From assembly GCA_005882525.1 (NCBI GenBank), contig VBGO01000025.1, forward strand, positions 1 to 6,916: a DNA stretch of 6,916 bases, in the 5' to 3' direction. Within the stretch, counting starts at the first letter, position 1, and each line of letters begins with the position of its first letter. Source of the DNA: Chloroflexota bacterium (GTDB lineage Bacteria; Chloroflexota; Dormibacteria; CF-121). The notes under the pieces are model-generated. The model did not search any database. It was not told the DNA's origin and saw only the letters and a program-made list of their open reading frames with translations. This document shows, in pieces, positions 1 to 6,263 of this stretch. The translations under genes and the position numbers were made by a program.

Positions 1-1224
1 GCCCTGACCGCCAAAGCACTCGAGCGCCTCCGACGCGACGGCGACGGCTTGCTTGGCCGTGTACAGCTTGGCGAGCGCGATGCCAACTCGAAAGAGCGCG
101 GCCTCGCCGGTATCCGCGGTGCCGGTCTCGATCCGTCCCAGGAGTTGGGCCATCCGCATCGTCAGGTAGAGTGCACCGTCGGCCTCGGCGGCAATCTCCC
201 GCAGGATCTGGGCGTGCAACGGGTGCTGCTCGAGCCGTCGACCGAACGCCACGCGCTCGCCCGCGTAGGCTGTCGCCAGCATCAGGGCGCGTCGCATCGT
301 CGCCGCGGCGGTGATCGCATTGTGCAGGCGCGTGATGTTCAGCATGGCCGTCATCTGGGCGAAGCCGCGGTCCTCGCCGCCAACCAGCTCCGCCTGGGCG
401 CCTTCCAGGGTCACCTCCCCGGTCGCCATCGCGCGCGTCCCGAGTTTGTCCTTGAGCCGGTCGATGCGGTACCGATTGCGGACGCCGTCCGGAACATCTC
501 GTGGGACCAGGAAGAGCGCGAGACCGCGCGTGCCGGGCGGCGCGCCCTCGGGCCGGGCCAGCGCCAGCGCGACCTCGCAGCCGATGTTGGAACAGAAGAA
601 TTTCTGCCCGAACAGACGCCAGCGATCACCATCGCGCCTGGCGACCACCGCGTTCTGGCCGACATCGGAGCCGCCCTGCCGTTCGGTCATCCACTGGCCC
701 GAGGTCCAGGCCCGACCTGGATCGCGGCTCGTCAGGTGGCCCAGCACCTGCTGCAGCTGGCCGCCCGCTCCCGCGTCGGTCAGCACCCGAGCGGCGCCGT
801 CCGTCATCGCAACCGGACATAAGTAGGTTGCCGTCGACGGCGCGAACAGGTAACCGAGGGCGGCCTGCACCAGGCGGGCTTCCGCGCCGAGGCGGCCGAG
901 TGCTTCCTCCTCGTATGGCAGCGCCACCAGCCCAGTTCGCGCCGCCACCGCGGCGAGCTGTCGCCACGCATCTGTATAGACGACCTCGTCAACGCGGTTG
1001 CCCCAGCCATCGAACGGCCGCAAGACCGCCGGCTGACGTTCGCAGCCATCGCCCCAGGCCCGCAGTTCCTCGACGGCAGCCCGACCCATCTCGCTGAGAG
1101 TGGGCTCCGCCCATGCGATCGTATCCGGCCGCAGCCACGACCCGAGCAGGGCGGGCAGCGTAGGATCGCCGTGCCAAGTGTTCTCCGGAAGGAGCCTGGG
1201 CATTGAACCGTCTGGACTGCCCAT
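1..1224 (-). CDS. AidB-like acyl-CoA dehydrogenase, C-terminus cut by window edge
   Basis: This is a flavoprotein of the acyl-CoA dehydrogenase superfamily, AidB-like branch (E. coli AidB is the adaptive-response protein that binds DNA and FAD). Seen: 408 residues are open to the left edge. The FAD/substrate signature MTERQGGSDV is near residues 179-188 (E. coli AidB has MTEKQGGSDV). It is followed by LFGQKFFCS, then FLVPRDVPDGVRNRYRID, RLKDKLGTR (about 256-264) and, at the edge, EALECFGGQG, equivalent to EVLGGIG in AidB. The C-terminal part, roughly 110-140 residues by comparison with the 541-residue AidB and including its DNA-binding region, lies outside the window. Start: an in-frame TGA lies directly upstream of the ATG at 1224. 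A second ATG at 1203 is possible, and neither has a Shine-Dalgarno sequence. I prefer 1224 because a -10-like TATCCT sits 8 bases before it. It diverges from the molybdoenzyme gene. The family is secure; a DNA-repair role is not, because many homologues are probably ordinary dehydrogenases. Confidence 0.88.
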   Translation of the reverse strand, partial: MGSPDGSMPRLLPENTWHGDPTLPALLGSWLRPDTIAWAEPTLSEMGRAAVEELRAWGDGCERQPAVLRPFDGWGNRVDEVVYTDAWRQLAAVAARTGLVALPYEEEALGRLGAEARLVQAALGYLFAPSTATYLCPVAMTDGAARVLTDAGAGGQLQQVLGHLTSRDPGRAWTSGQWMTERQGGSDVGQNAVVARRDGDRWRLFGQKFFCSNIGCEVALALARPEGAPPGTRGLALFLVPRDVPDGVRNRYRIDRLKDKLGTRAMATGEVTLEGAQAELVGGEDRGFAQMTAMLNITRLHNAITAAATMRRALMLATAYAGERVAFGRRLEQHPLHAQILREIAAEADGALYLTMRMAQLLGRIETGTADTGEAALFRVGIALAKLYTAKQAVAVASEALECFGGQG

Positions 1225-1242
1225 TCACGGCGAGGATACACT
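1213..1242 (+). promoter_or_regulatory. Candidate leaderless promoter of the molybdoenzyme gene
   Basis: TGGACT (1213-1218, 4 of 6 to TTGACA) and TACACT (1237-1242, 4 of 6 to TATAAT) are 18 bases apart. The -10 box ends 7 bases before the ATG at 1250, which would put transcription start at or next to the A of the start codon. The only purine-rich ribosome-site-like stretch (GAGGA, 1232-1236) is 13 bases from the ATG, too far for an ordinary site. The -10 overlaps the divergent gene's -10 by two bases. Confidence 0.35.
1233..1238 (-). promoter_or_regulatory. Candidate -10 box for the AidB-like gene
   Basis: Read on the minus strand this is TATCCT (TANNNT pattern, 4 of 6 to TATAAT), ending 8 bases before the ATG at 1224. 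That spacing is expected for a leaderless transcript. I see no convincing -35 element 16-19 bases further upstream; that region is already the start of the opposite gene. Assigned by eye only. Confidence 0.3.
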
Positions 1243-1249
1243 CGTCGAA

Positions 1250-3556
1250 ATGACGCCCCCGGTCTTCGGTGCCTCCATTCGTCGCGTCGAGGACCCACGT
1301 CTGATTCGCGGCGCGGGACGCTATGTCGATGACATCCAGCCGTCCGGCTGCCTCCACGCCGTCTTCCTGCGAAGCCATCTCGCCCACGCAACGATCACTC
1401 GGCTCGTCCTCGATATGGCCGCGCGGGCCCCTGGCGTTATCGCCGTCTGGTCGGCCGCCGATCTTGAAGACCTGAAGCCGTTGGAGATCGAGACGCCGGT
1501 CGACGACACGCCGCTGCCGGAACGGCGGGTGCTCGCCGTCGGTCGCGCCCGCTACGTGGGAGAAGCGGTCGCGATGTTGGTTGCCGAGTCGCGCGAGCTG
1601 GCGAATGATGCCCTGGAACTGATCGAGCTCGAGTTGGATCCGCTGACTGTCGTCATGGACATGGAGCAAGCCCTGGCCGAGGATGCGGCTCTCCTCTATC
1701 CGGAGTTCGGCACCAACCTTGCCTTCCGTAAGGAGTCCAAGCACGGCCAGGTGAAGCGGGCATTCGACCGCGCCGCCGTGATCGTCAAGGAGCGGCTGAT
1801 CAACCAGCGCCTGATACCGAGTGCGCTAGAGCCGCGCGGTGTGCTCGCCTGGCTCGACAACGGGCGCCTAACGATCGAGCTCTCATCCCAGTCGGCATAC
1901 GGGGTTCGCGAAGCCGTCGCCGCCAGCCTCAACATGGATGAGGCGGACGTCCGTGTCATCGTCGAGGACGTGGGTGGTGGCTTCGGCAGCAAGGGTGGAT
2001 GCGTCGGCGAAGAGATCGCGGTGGCGGCCGCCGCCAGGCGGCTCGGCCGTCCCGTCAAATGGATCGAGGAACGCTCCGAAAATTGTGCCGGAACCTGGCA
2101 TGGGCGGGGCCAGGTGCAGGAGGTTGAACTAGCGGCGCAACGCGATGGCACCGTCCTTGCTGTTCGGTCCCGGGTGCTGGCGGACATGGGCGCGCACATG
2201 GAGCCGTACAGCGCATTCGTTCCCACGGTCGTGGCGGAACTGCAGACGGGCTGCTACCGCATCCCCGCCTCCCAGAGCACGCTGCTCGCCGTGTATACGA
2301 ACGCGACCCCGACCGGGCCTTATCGAGGTGCCGGCCGTCCCGAAGCCGCTTTCCTGATCGAGCGCATGATGGACCGGCTCGCCGGAGAGCTCGACCTGGA
2401 CCCGGTTGAGGTCCGGCTACGCAATTTCATTCGGCCGTCCGACTTCCCTTACACCAACGCCGCCGGCAGCACCTACGACAGTGGCGATTACCAGGCGAGC
2501 TTGGAGCGGCTCATCGAGCTCGCGGACTACCCGGGGCTGCGTCGCGCGCAGACGACCGCGCGACGGGAGGGGCGACTGCAGGGCATCGGCATCTCGACCT
2601 ATGTCGAGGAGGCTGCGGGATTTGCCGAGGATCGCGCCACAGCCCGGCTGGAACTCGACGGCACGATCACGGTCGTCACCGGGTCTACCCCGCATGGCCA
2701 GGGGCACCAGACCACGTGGGCCCAGCTTGCCGCCGACGCGTTCGGCGTTCCGTTCGACCAGGTCCGCGTCCTCTACGGCGATACGGACCAACCGGCCTAT
2801 GCCGTCGGCACGTTCGGCAGTCGGAGCGCGGCCATCTCCGGAGCGGCGGTTCATGAGGGCGCCGTCCGGCTCAAGCGAAAGGTCCGAGCGCTGGCGGCCG
2901 CCGCGTTCGAGGCGGCGACCGCCGACATCGTGGTGACCGACGGGCGGGTACACGTACGCGGCGTTCCAGACCGATTCATGACGCTCAAGGACATCGCCGA
3001 ATGGGCCGCTGGCGCGAGCCGAACGGATGAGCTCGCTGTGAAGGCGAGCTTCGATCCACCGGATACCGTCTTTCCTTTCGGCGCTCACCTCGCCTACGTC
3101 GAGGTGGACCCTGAAACCGGCTCGGTGAAGGTCCTCCGTTACGTTGCCGTCGACGACTGCGGGCCCGTGATCAACCCGATGATTGTGGACGGTCAGCTCC
3201 ACGGCGCCATCGCCCAGGGGCTTGCCCAGGCGCTCTATGAAGGCGTCGTCTACGACCAGGACGGCCAGCTGCTGACCGGCAACCTGACGACCTACCTCCT
3301 CCCCACCGCCGCCGACCTGCCCACCTTCGAAACCGACCGCACCGAGACCCCGACCCCGCACAATCCGATGGGCGTCAAGGGAATCGGCGAAGGTGGGACA
3401 ACCGGATCGACCCCGGCCGTCGCGAATGCGGTCATGGATGCGCTCCGTCCGCTCGGCATCCATAACCTAGACATGCCGTTAACTCCGTGGAGGATCTGGG
3501 ACGCGATCCGACCGGGCTCGTCGCTGTCTTCAGATCAGGTCACCGGTCACGCTTAA
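1250..3556 (+). CDS. Molybdenum hydroxylase large subunit, form II CoxL / aldehyde oxidase type
   Basis: This is the molybdopterin-cytosine-dinucleotide-binding subunit of the xanthine dehydrogenase/aldehyde oxidase/CO dehydrogenase family. Such subunits hydroxylate a carbon of an aldehyde, N-heterocycle or related compound. It has 768 residues, normal for the family. Seen: the N-terminal motif SIRRVEDPRLIRGAGRYVDD (9-28), cofactor-binding GGGFGSKGG (242-250), the active-site loop YRGAGR (358-363), the cofactor motif GQGH (483-486), and GIGEGGT with the expected catalytic glutamate at 714. The loop is the form II type and lacks the cysteine that holds copper in true aerobic CO dehydrogenase (form I, AYXCSFR), so CO oxidation is unlikely and the real substrate is unknown. 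The frame is open from 1100, but homologues begin close to the ATG at 1250. No medium FAD subunit, small 2Fe-2S subunit or maturation gene flanks it. Its end overlaps the convergent PPOX gene. Confidence 0.92.
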   Translation: MTPPVFGASIRRVEDPRLIRGAGRYVDDIQPSGCLHAVFLRSHLAHATITRLVLDMAARAPGVIAVWSAADLEDLKPLEIETPVDDTPLPERRVLAVGRARYVGEAVAMLVAESRELANDALELIELELDPLTVVMDMEQALAEDAALLYPEFGTNLAFRKESKHGQVKRAFDRAAVIVKERLINQRLIPSALEPRGVLAWLDNGRLTIELSSQSAYGVREAVAASLNMDEADVRVIVEDVGGGFGSKGGCVGEEIAVAAAARRLGRPVKWIEERSENCAGTWHGRGQVQEVELAAQRDGTVLAVRSRVLADMGAHMEPYSAFVPTVVAELQTGCYRIPASQSTLLAVYTNATPTGPYRGAGRPEAAFLIERMMDRLAGELDLDPVEVRLRNFIRPSDFPYTNAAGSTYDSGDYQASLERLIELADYPGLRRAQTTARREGRLQGIGISTYVEEAAGFAEDRATARLELDGTITVVTGSTPHGQGHQTTWAQLAADAFGVPFDQVRVLYGDTDQPAYAVGTFGSRSAAISGAAVHEGAVRLKRKVRALAAAAFEAATADIVVTDGRVHVRGVPDRFMTLKDIAEWAAGASRTDELAVKASFDPPDTVFPFGAHLAYVEVDPETGSVKVLRYVAVDDCGPVINPMIVDGQLHGAIAQGLAQALYEGVVYDQDGQLLTGNLTTYLLPTAADLPTFETDRTETPTPHNPMGVKGIGEGGTTGSTPAVANAVMDALRPLGIHNLDMPLTPWRIWDAIRPGSSLSSDQVTGHA

Positions 3557-3946
3557 CGGCTGGATCTTGAGGGTGACCCGGTGCTCGTCGGGTTCGAGCT
3601 CACGGAATGCTTTTCCCGTGTAGCGGTCGGCCAGGCGGTCGATGAACTCGTGCCTCGGGTCCGGGATCAGACTGACCAGGCGGCCCCGGATCTGGGCGTA
3701 GCGTTCCGGGGTCTTTGGATCGACGAGGAGCATGGTTGCCTCCCGATCGCGCTGGAGATTCTTCGGCCAGGTTCGACGGGTGTTGCTGTTCAGCCAGATG
3801 TAGCCATCCTTGAGCTCGAACCACACCGGGTTCAGCTGCACCGACCCATCCGCCCGCCTGGTCGCCACGACGATCAGGATCGGCAGCGCGGCCAGCCGCT
3901 GGACCGCCGAGCTGAGCCCCGACGCCTTTTTACCGGCCCCAGCCAT
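3530..3946 (-). CDS. PPOX-fold F420/FMN-binding protein, second of a tandem pair
   Basis: A pyridoxamine 5'-phosphate oxidase-like split-barrel protein of 138 residues, of the sort usually annotated as F420-dependent or FMN-binding oxidoreductase (Rv1155-like). Seen: a first strand pair ending DGSVQLNPVWFELKDG, then NTRRTWPKNLQRDREATMLL, VDPKTPERYAQIRGRLV and a C-terminal RVTLKIQPLSVTGDLI. It shares DGSV, PVWFE, KDG, LQRD, DPKT, AQ-GR and VTG with the gene just upstream, so the two are paralogues. Start: ATG at 3946, which lies inside the upstream gene (17-base overlap, different frame). A GTG at 3964 would add six residues (initiator then SPAPS). Neither has a clear Shine-Dalgarno sequence, so translation probably depends on coupling to the gene before it. 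Substrate and cofactor (F420, FMN or haem) cannot be read from the sequence. The stop lies 27 bases inside the convergent molybdoenzyme gene. Confidence 0.85.
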   Translation of the reverse strand: MAGAGKKASGLSSAVQRLAALPILIVVATRRADGSVQLNPVWFELKDGYIWLNSNTRRTWPKNLQRDREATMLLVDPKTPERYAQIRGRLVSLIPDPRHEFIDRLADRYTGKAFRELEPDEHRVTLKIQPLSVTGDLI

Positions 3947-4334
3947 CGATGGCGCCGGTGACACGCAGCGGCTCGATCTGGATCTTGATCCGGCCGGTGC
4001 GGGGATTTTGATAGTCGCGCCCCATGTAGCGATGAGAGAGATGGTTGATATGCTCGCCGCCGGGATCCTCGGCCCAGTCGACCATGCGGCCCTGCACCTG
4101 CGCCCAGCGCCACATGGTCTTGGGATCGATCAGCAGCAGCGTGATGCGAGGGTCGCGCTGCAGGTGCTTGAACCAGCCGCGATTCGTTCCGCCGTTGATC
4201 CAGAAGGACCCGTCCTTGAACTCGAACCACACCGGGACCATCTCCACACTGCCGTCCTTGCGGCTGGTGCCGATGATGGCCGGAAAGACCTCCTGGGTGA
4301 ATTCCTGCATCTTTGAACTGAGCTGGACCGCCAT
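3930..4334 (-). CDS. PPOX-fold F420/FMN-binding protein, first of a tandem pair
   Basis: A 134-residue split-barrel protein of the pyridoxamine 5'-phosphate oxidase-like family, probably a small cytoplasmic F420- or FMN-dependent reductase. Seen: FPAIIGTSRKDGSVEMVPVWFEFKDG in two adjoining strands near the N-terminus, then GWFKHLQRDPRITLLLIDPKT, WAQVQGRMV, and a C-terminal IKIQIEPLRVTGAIDGWGR. NLxRDPR-type and ILLIDPKT-type segments are typical of the F420-linked Rv1155-like branch. The start is well fixed: the ATG shares its A with the permease stop (TAATG), and GGAGGT lies six bases upstream. A much longer open frame reaching to 4847 is only the permease gene read in the wrong frame. Co-translation with the exporter suggests a shared pathway, but the small molecule involved is unknown. 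Confidence 0.88.
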   Translation of the reverse strand: MAVQLSSKMQEFTQEVFPAIIGTSRKDGSVEMVPVWFEFKDGSFWINGGTNRGWFKHLQRDPRITLLLIDPKTMWRWAQVQGRMVDWAEDPGGEHINHLSHRYMGRDYQNPRTGRIKIQIEPLRVTGAIDGWGR

Positions 4335-5416
4335 TAGACAACCTCCCATTTGAACAACCGGGTCGCAATCACCACGGCGATCGCCAGCCAGATGAAGATG
4401 CCGAGCAGATCCGTGCGTATCGCCCACAGCGAGGCGCCATCGATGCTGATGCTGCGCAGCGCGTCCGACACATACGTGAGCGGGGAGTACTGGGTGATGG
4501 TCTGCAGCCATTCCGGCATGTTGGAGCGAGAGAAGAAGATGCCGGAGAGGAACATCAGCGGCAGCGAGACCAGATTGGCGATGGGCGCCGCCGTCTCCTC
4601 GCTTTTGGAAGCTCCGGAGATTGCCAGGCCCATGGCGAGGAAGATGCCACCGCCGATGATCCCCACGATCAGCAGGTAGAGCAGGTTGCCCGCGAAGTGG
4701 AAGTGAAAGACAAAGAGACCCACGGCGAGCAGAACGACGATCTGTAGCGCCACCGTGGTCAGCCGGGTGGCCAGCTGGGAGAAGAAGAAATCGCTGACCC
4801 GCATCGGGGTGGCCATCAGCCGGCGCAGGATTCCGCGCTGCTTCCACTGGACGAAGGTGAAGACCACCCCGAAGAGCCCGGTCTGCATGATCGACAGCGC
4901 GATCATCCCCGGTACCAGGAAGTCGACATAGGTCAGGTTGCGACTCTGCACCGGCCTGGTGTCGAGCGTCAACGAGGGTGAGATCCCGGCAAACGCGAAC
5001 GAGGCACGATCCACGAACTGGTTCATGATCGCGATCGCGACCTGAGAATTCTGCGGGCTGCCCTGGTTGTAGTAGGCGGTGATCGCGGTCGACCCCTGGC
5101 CGATAGAGGCCGGCAGGACGGCGACCAGGTCGCGGTTCCCCTGCTGCAGCTCGTGCCGCTCGCTGTCGAGCGCGCCGGTGTGCAGCTTGACGGCCTTGAT
5201 GCCCTGGAGGCTGCTGATGATGCGACCGCTGACCTGGTTGTGCGCCTGATCGACCACGCCGATGTTGACACTGGGCGTGCTGTTCCCGAAGTTGATCAAG
5301 CCGAAGATGCCCATGATCATCAAGGGCACCAGCAGGCTGAAGAAGATCGCGCCGCGGTTGCGGAAGTATGCCTTCAGCGAAGACCAGGTCAGCATGAGGA
5401 AGGGGCTGCGCTTCAC
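4334..5416 (-). CDS. ABC-2 type transporter permease
   Basis: Membrane subunit of an ABC-2 exporter (DrrB/YhhJ-like, COG0842 type), 360 residues. Seen: one N-terminal membrane segment (about 23-43), a long polar extracytoplasmic stretch (about 45-165), then five further segments near 166-189, 217-238, 244-266, 278-298 and 336-354. The family's cytoplasmic loop QWKQRGILRRLMATP (190-204) follows the second segment, and SPLTYVSDALR (311-321) precedes the last. The large domain between the first two segments is typical of the drug-exporter branch of ABC-2 proteins. Start: GTG at 5416, one base after the ATPase stop, with a weak GAAAG five bases upstream. An ATG at 5395 would remove seven residues. 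It pairs with the ATPase encoded immediately before it. Relatives export antibiotics, lipids or other hydrophobic compounds; the substrate cannot be read here. Confidence 0.93.
   Translation of the reverse strand: MKRSPFLMLTWSSLKAYFRNRGAIFFSLLVPLMIMGIFGLINFGNSTPSVNIGVVDQAHNQVSGRIISSLQGIKAVKLHTGALDSERHELQQGNRDLVAVLPASIGQGSTAITAYYNQGSPQNSQVAIAIMNQFVDRASFAFAGISPSLTLDTRPVQSRNLTYVDFLVPGMIALSIMQTGLFGVVFTFVQWKQRGILRRLMATPMRVSDFFFSQLATRLTTVALQIVVLLAVGLFVFHFHFAGNLLYLLIVGIIGGGIFLAMGLAISGASKSEETAAPIANLVSLPLMFLSGIFFSRSNMPEWLQTITQYSPLTYVSDALRSISIDGASLWAIRTDLLGIFIWLAIAVVIATRLFKWEVV
4341..4346 (-). promoter_or_regulatory. Strong ribosome binding site for the first PPOX gene
   Basis: The minus strand reads GGAGGT, a near-perfect Shine-Dalgarno sequence, six bases before the ATG at 4334. 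It is embedded in the last codons of the permease gene. It is the only strong site I see in the window, and it fixes the start of the 134-residue protein. Confidence 0.8.
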
Positions 5417-5417
5417 G

Positions 5418-6224
5418 TCAGCTTTCGCGCAGACCGTGCCCGGTCATGTCGAGGAAGACATCCTCAAGGTTTGCCGACCGTTCCATCCGTTCGCGGTGAA
5501 ACCCTTTGTCGAGGAGCCGCTGGATCAGGGTGTCGGGCGGCTCCATCGCCAGGATCTTGCCATGGTCCATGATCGCCACCCGATCGCAGAGGGTCTCCGC
5601 CTCGTCCATGTAGTGGGTCGTGAGGACGATCGTCCGTCCTTCCGCGCGAATCGAGTCCGCCAACTCCCAGAGGTTTCGCCGCGCCTGCGGATCCAGGCCC
5701 GTGGTTGGCTCATCGAGGAAGAGGATCTGCGGCTCGTTGACGAGGGCCGTGGCAATGCTGAAGCGCTGTTTCTGTCCTCCCGATAGCTTGCTCACGGTCG
5801 AGCGCGCTTTCTCGGCAAGGTCCACTTTCTTGAGGAGCCCCATGGCGTCGACCGTCCGCCCGTAGAGGGCGGCGAACATATCGAGGAGCTCCAGCAAGTT
5901 CAGCCCATCGAAGAAGGCCGAGGACTGCAGCTGCACGCCGATCACGCTCTTGACCTTCTGCGGATCCTTCCGGACGTCGATGCCCGACACGAACACCTGC
6001 CCCTCGTCGGCGTTGCGAAGGCCCTCCAGGATCTCGACCGTGGTCGTCTTGCCCGCGCCGTTGGGCCCGAGCAGGCCGAAGATTTCCCGCTCCTTGACGC
6101 GAAAGGAGATCCCGTCGACAGCGACCAGGCTGCCGTATCGCTTTCGCAGTCCTTCCACGATGATCGCGAAGCCCTGTGCCGTTGTGCCAAGCCCCGCCTC
6201 ATCAGCCCGAGTCACCACGTCCAT
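5418..6224 (-). CDS. ABC transporter ATP-binding protein (DrrA/CcmA type)
   Basis: ATPase of an ABC-2 exporter, 268 residues with one complete nucleotide-binding domain. Seen: Walker A GPNGAGKT (53-60), Q-loop in GVQLQ (96-100), signature LSGGQKQR (147-154), Walker B ILFLDE (167-172) with the catalytic glutamate at 172, D-loop GLD (176-178) and switch histidine 204 in TTHYMDEAE. All catalytic residues are intact. The C-terminus LEDVFLDMTGHGL is typical of the DrrA-like drug-export group (COG1131), and EILEGLR after Walker A is common in that branch. An N-terminal tail of about 18 residues precedes the domain. Start: ATG at 6224, with no Shine-Dalgarno sequence but a CATAAT box nine bases upstream. 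Its partner permease begins one base after this gene's stop, so the two are surely translated together. The transported compound is unknown. Confidence 0.95.
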   Translation of the reverse strand: MDVVTRADEAGLGTTAQGFAIIVEGLRKRYGSLVAVDGISFRVKEREIFGLLGPNGAGKTTTVEILEGLRNADEGQVFVSGIDVRKDPQKVKSVIGVQLQSSAFFDGLNLLELLDMFAALYGRTVDAMGLLKKVDLAEKARSTVSKLSGGQKQRFSIATALVNEPQILFLDEPTTGLDPQARRNLWELADSIRAEGRTIVLTTHYMDEAETLCDRVAIMDHGKILAMEPPDTLIQRLLDKGFHRERMERSANLEDVFLDMTGHGLRES

Positions 6225-6233
6225 GTCCGAGAC

Positions 6234-6263
6234 ATTATGGCGGCTGGGTTTCTCCGGTTTCAG
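6234..6263 (-). promoter_or_regulatory. Candidate promoter of the ABC/PPOX operon
   Basis: On the minus strand CTGAAA (6263-6258, 4 of 6 to TTGACA) and CATAAT (6239-6234, 5 of 6 to TATAAT) are 18 bases apart. The -35 overlaps the stop codon of the GNAT gene. The -10 box ends nine bases before the ATPase ATG at 6224, so the mRNA would be leaderless or have a leader of only a few bases, in keeping with the missing ribosome site. Assigned by eye only. Confidence 0.35.

Noticed and set aside
49..826. Plus-strand open frames opposite the AidB-like gene
   Set aside because: The minus-strand frame gives an unambiguous acyl-CoA dehydrogenase; the opposite frames are low-complexity arginine/proline-rich shadows.
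1100..1249. N-terminal extension of the molybdoenzyme gene from the ATG at 1100
   Set aside because: The extra 50 residues do not resemble the family and would overlap the start of the divergent gene; homologues begin near the SIRRVEDPR motif.
989..1744. A 251-codon minus-strand open frame spanning the divergent junction
   Set aside because: It crosses both starts in a different frame from the AidB-like gene and has no recognisable motif; it is a shadow of real coding sequence.
2417..3463. A 348-codon open frame on the minus strand opposite the molybdoenzyme gene
   Set aside because: It lies fully antisense to a gene with clear conserved motifs, its translation resembles no family, and long antisense frames are expected in GC-rich codon usage.
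1250..3556. Annotation as aerobic CO dehydrogenase CoxL (form I)
   Set aside because: The active-site loop is YRGAGR without the copper-binding cysteine, and coxM and coxS are absent from the window.
4335..4847. N-terminal extension of the first PPOX gene to 4847
   Set aside because: This stretch is the permease gene read out of frame; the ATG at 4334 has a strong ribosome site and a TAATG junction.
5153..5865. Plus-strand open frames across the permease-ATPase junction
   Set aside because: They are antisense to two genes with complete transporter motifs and show no domain of their own.
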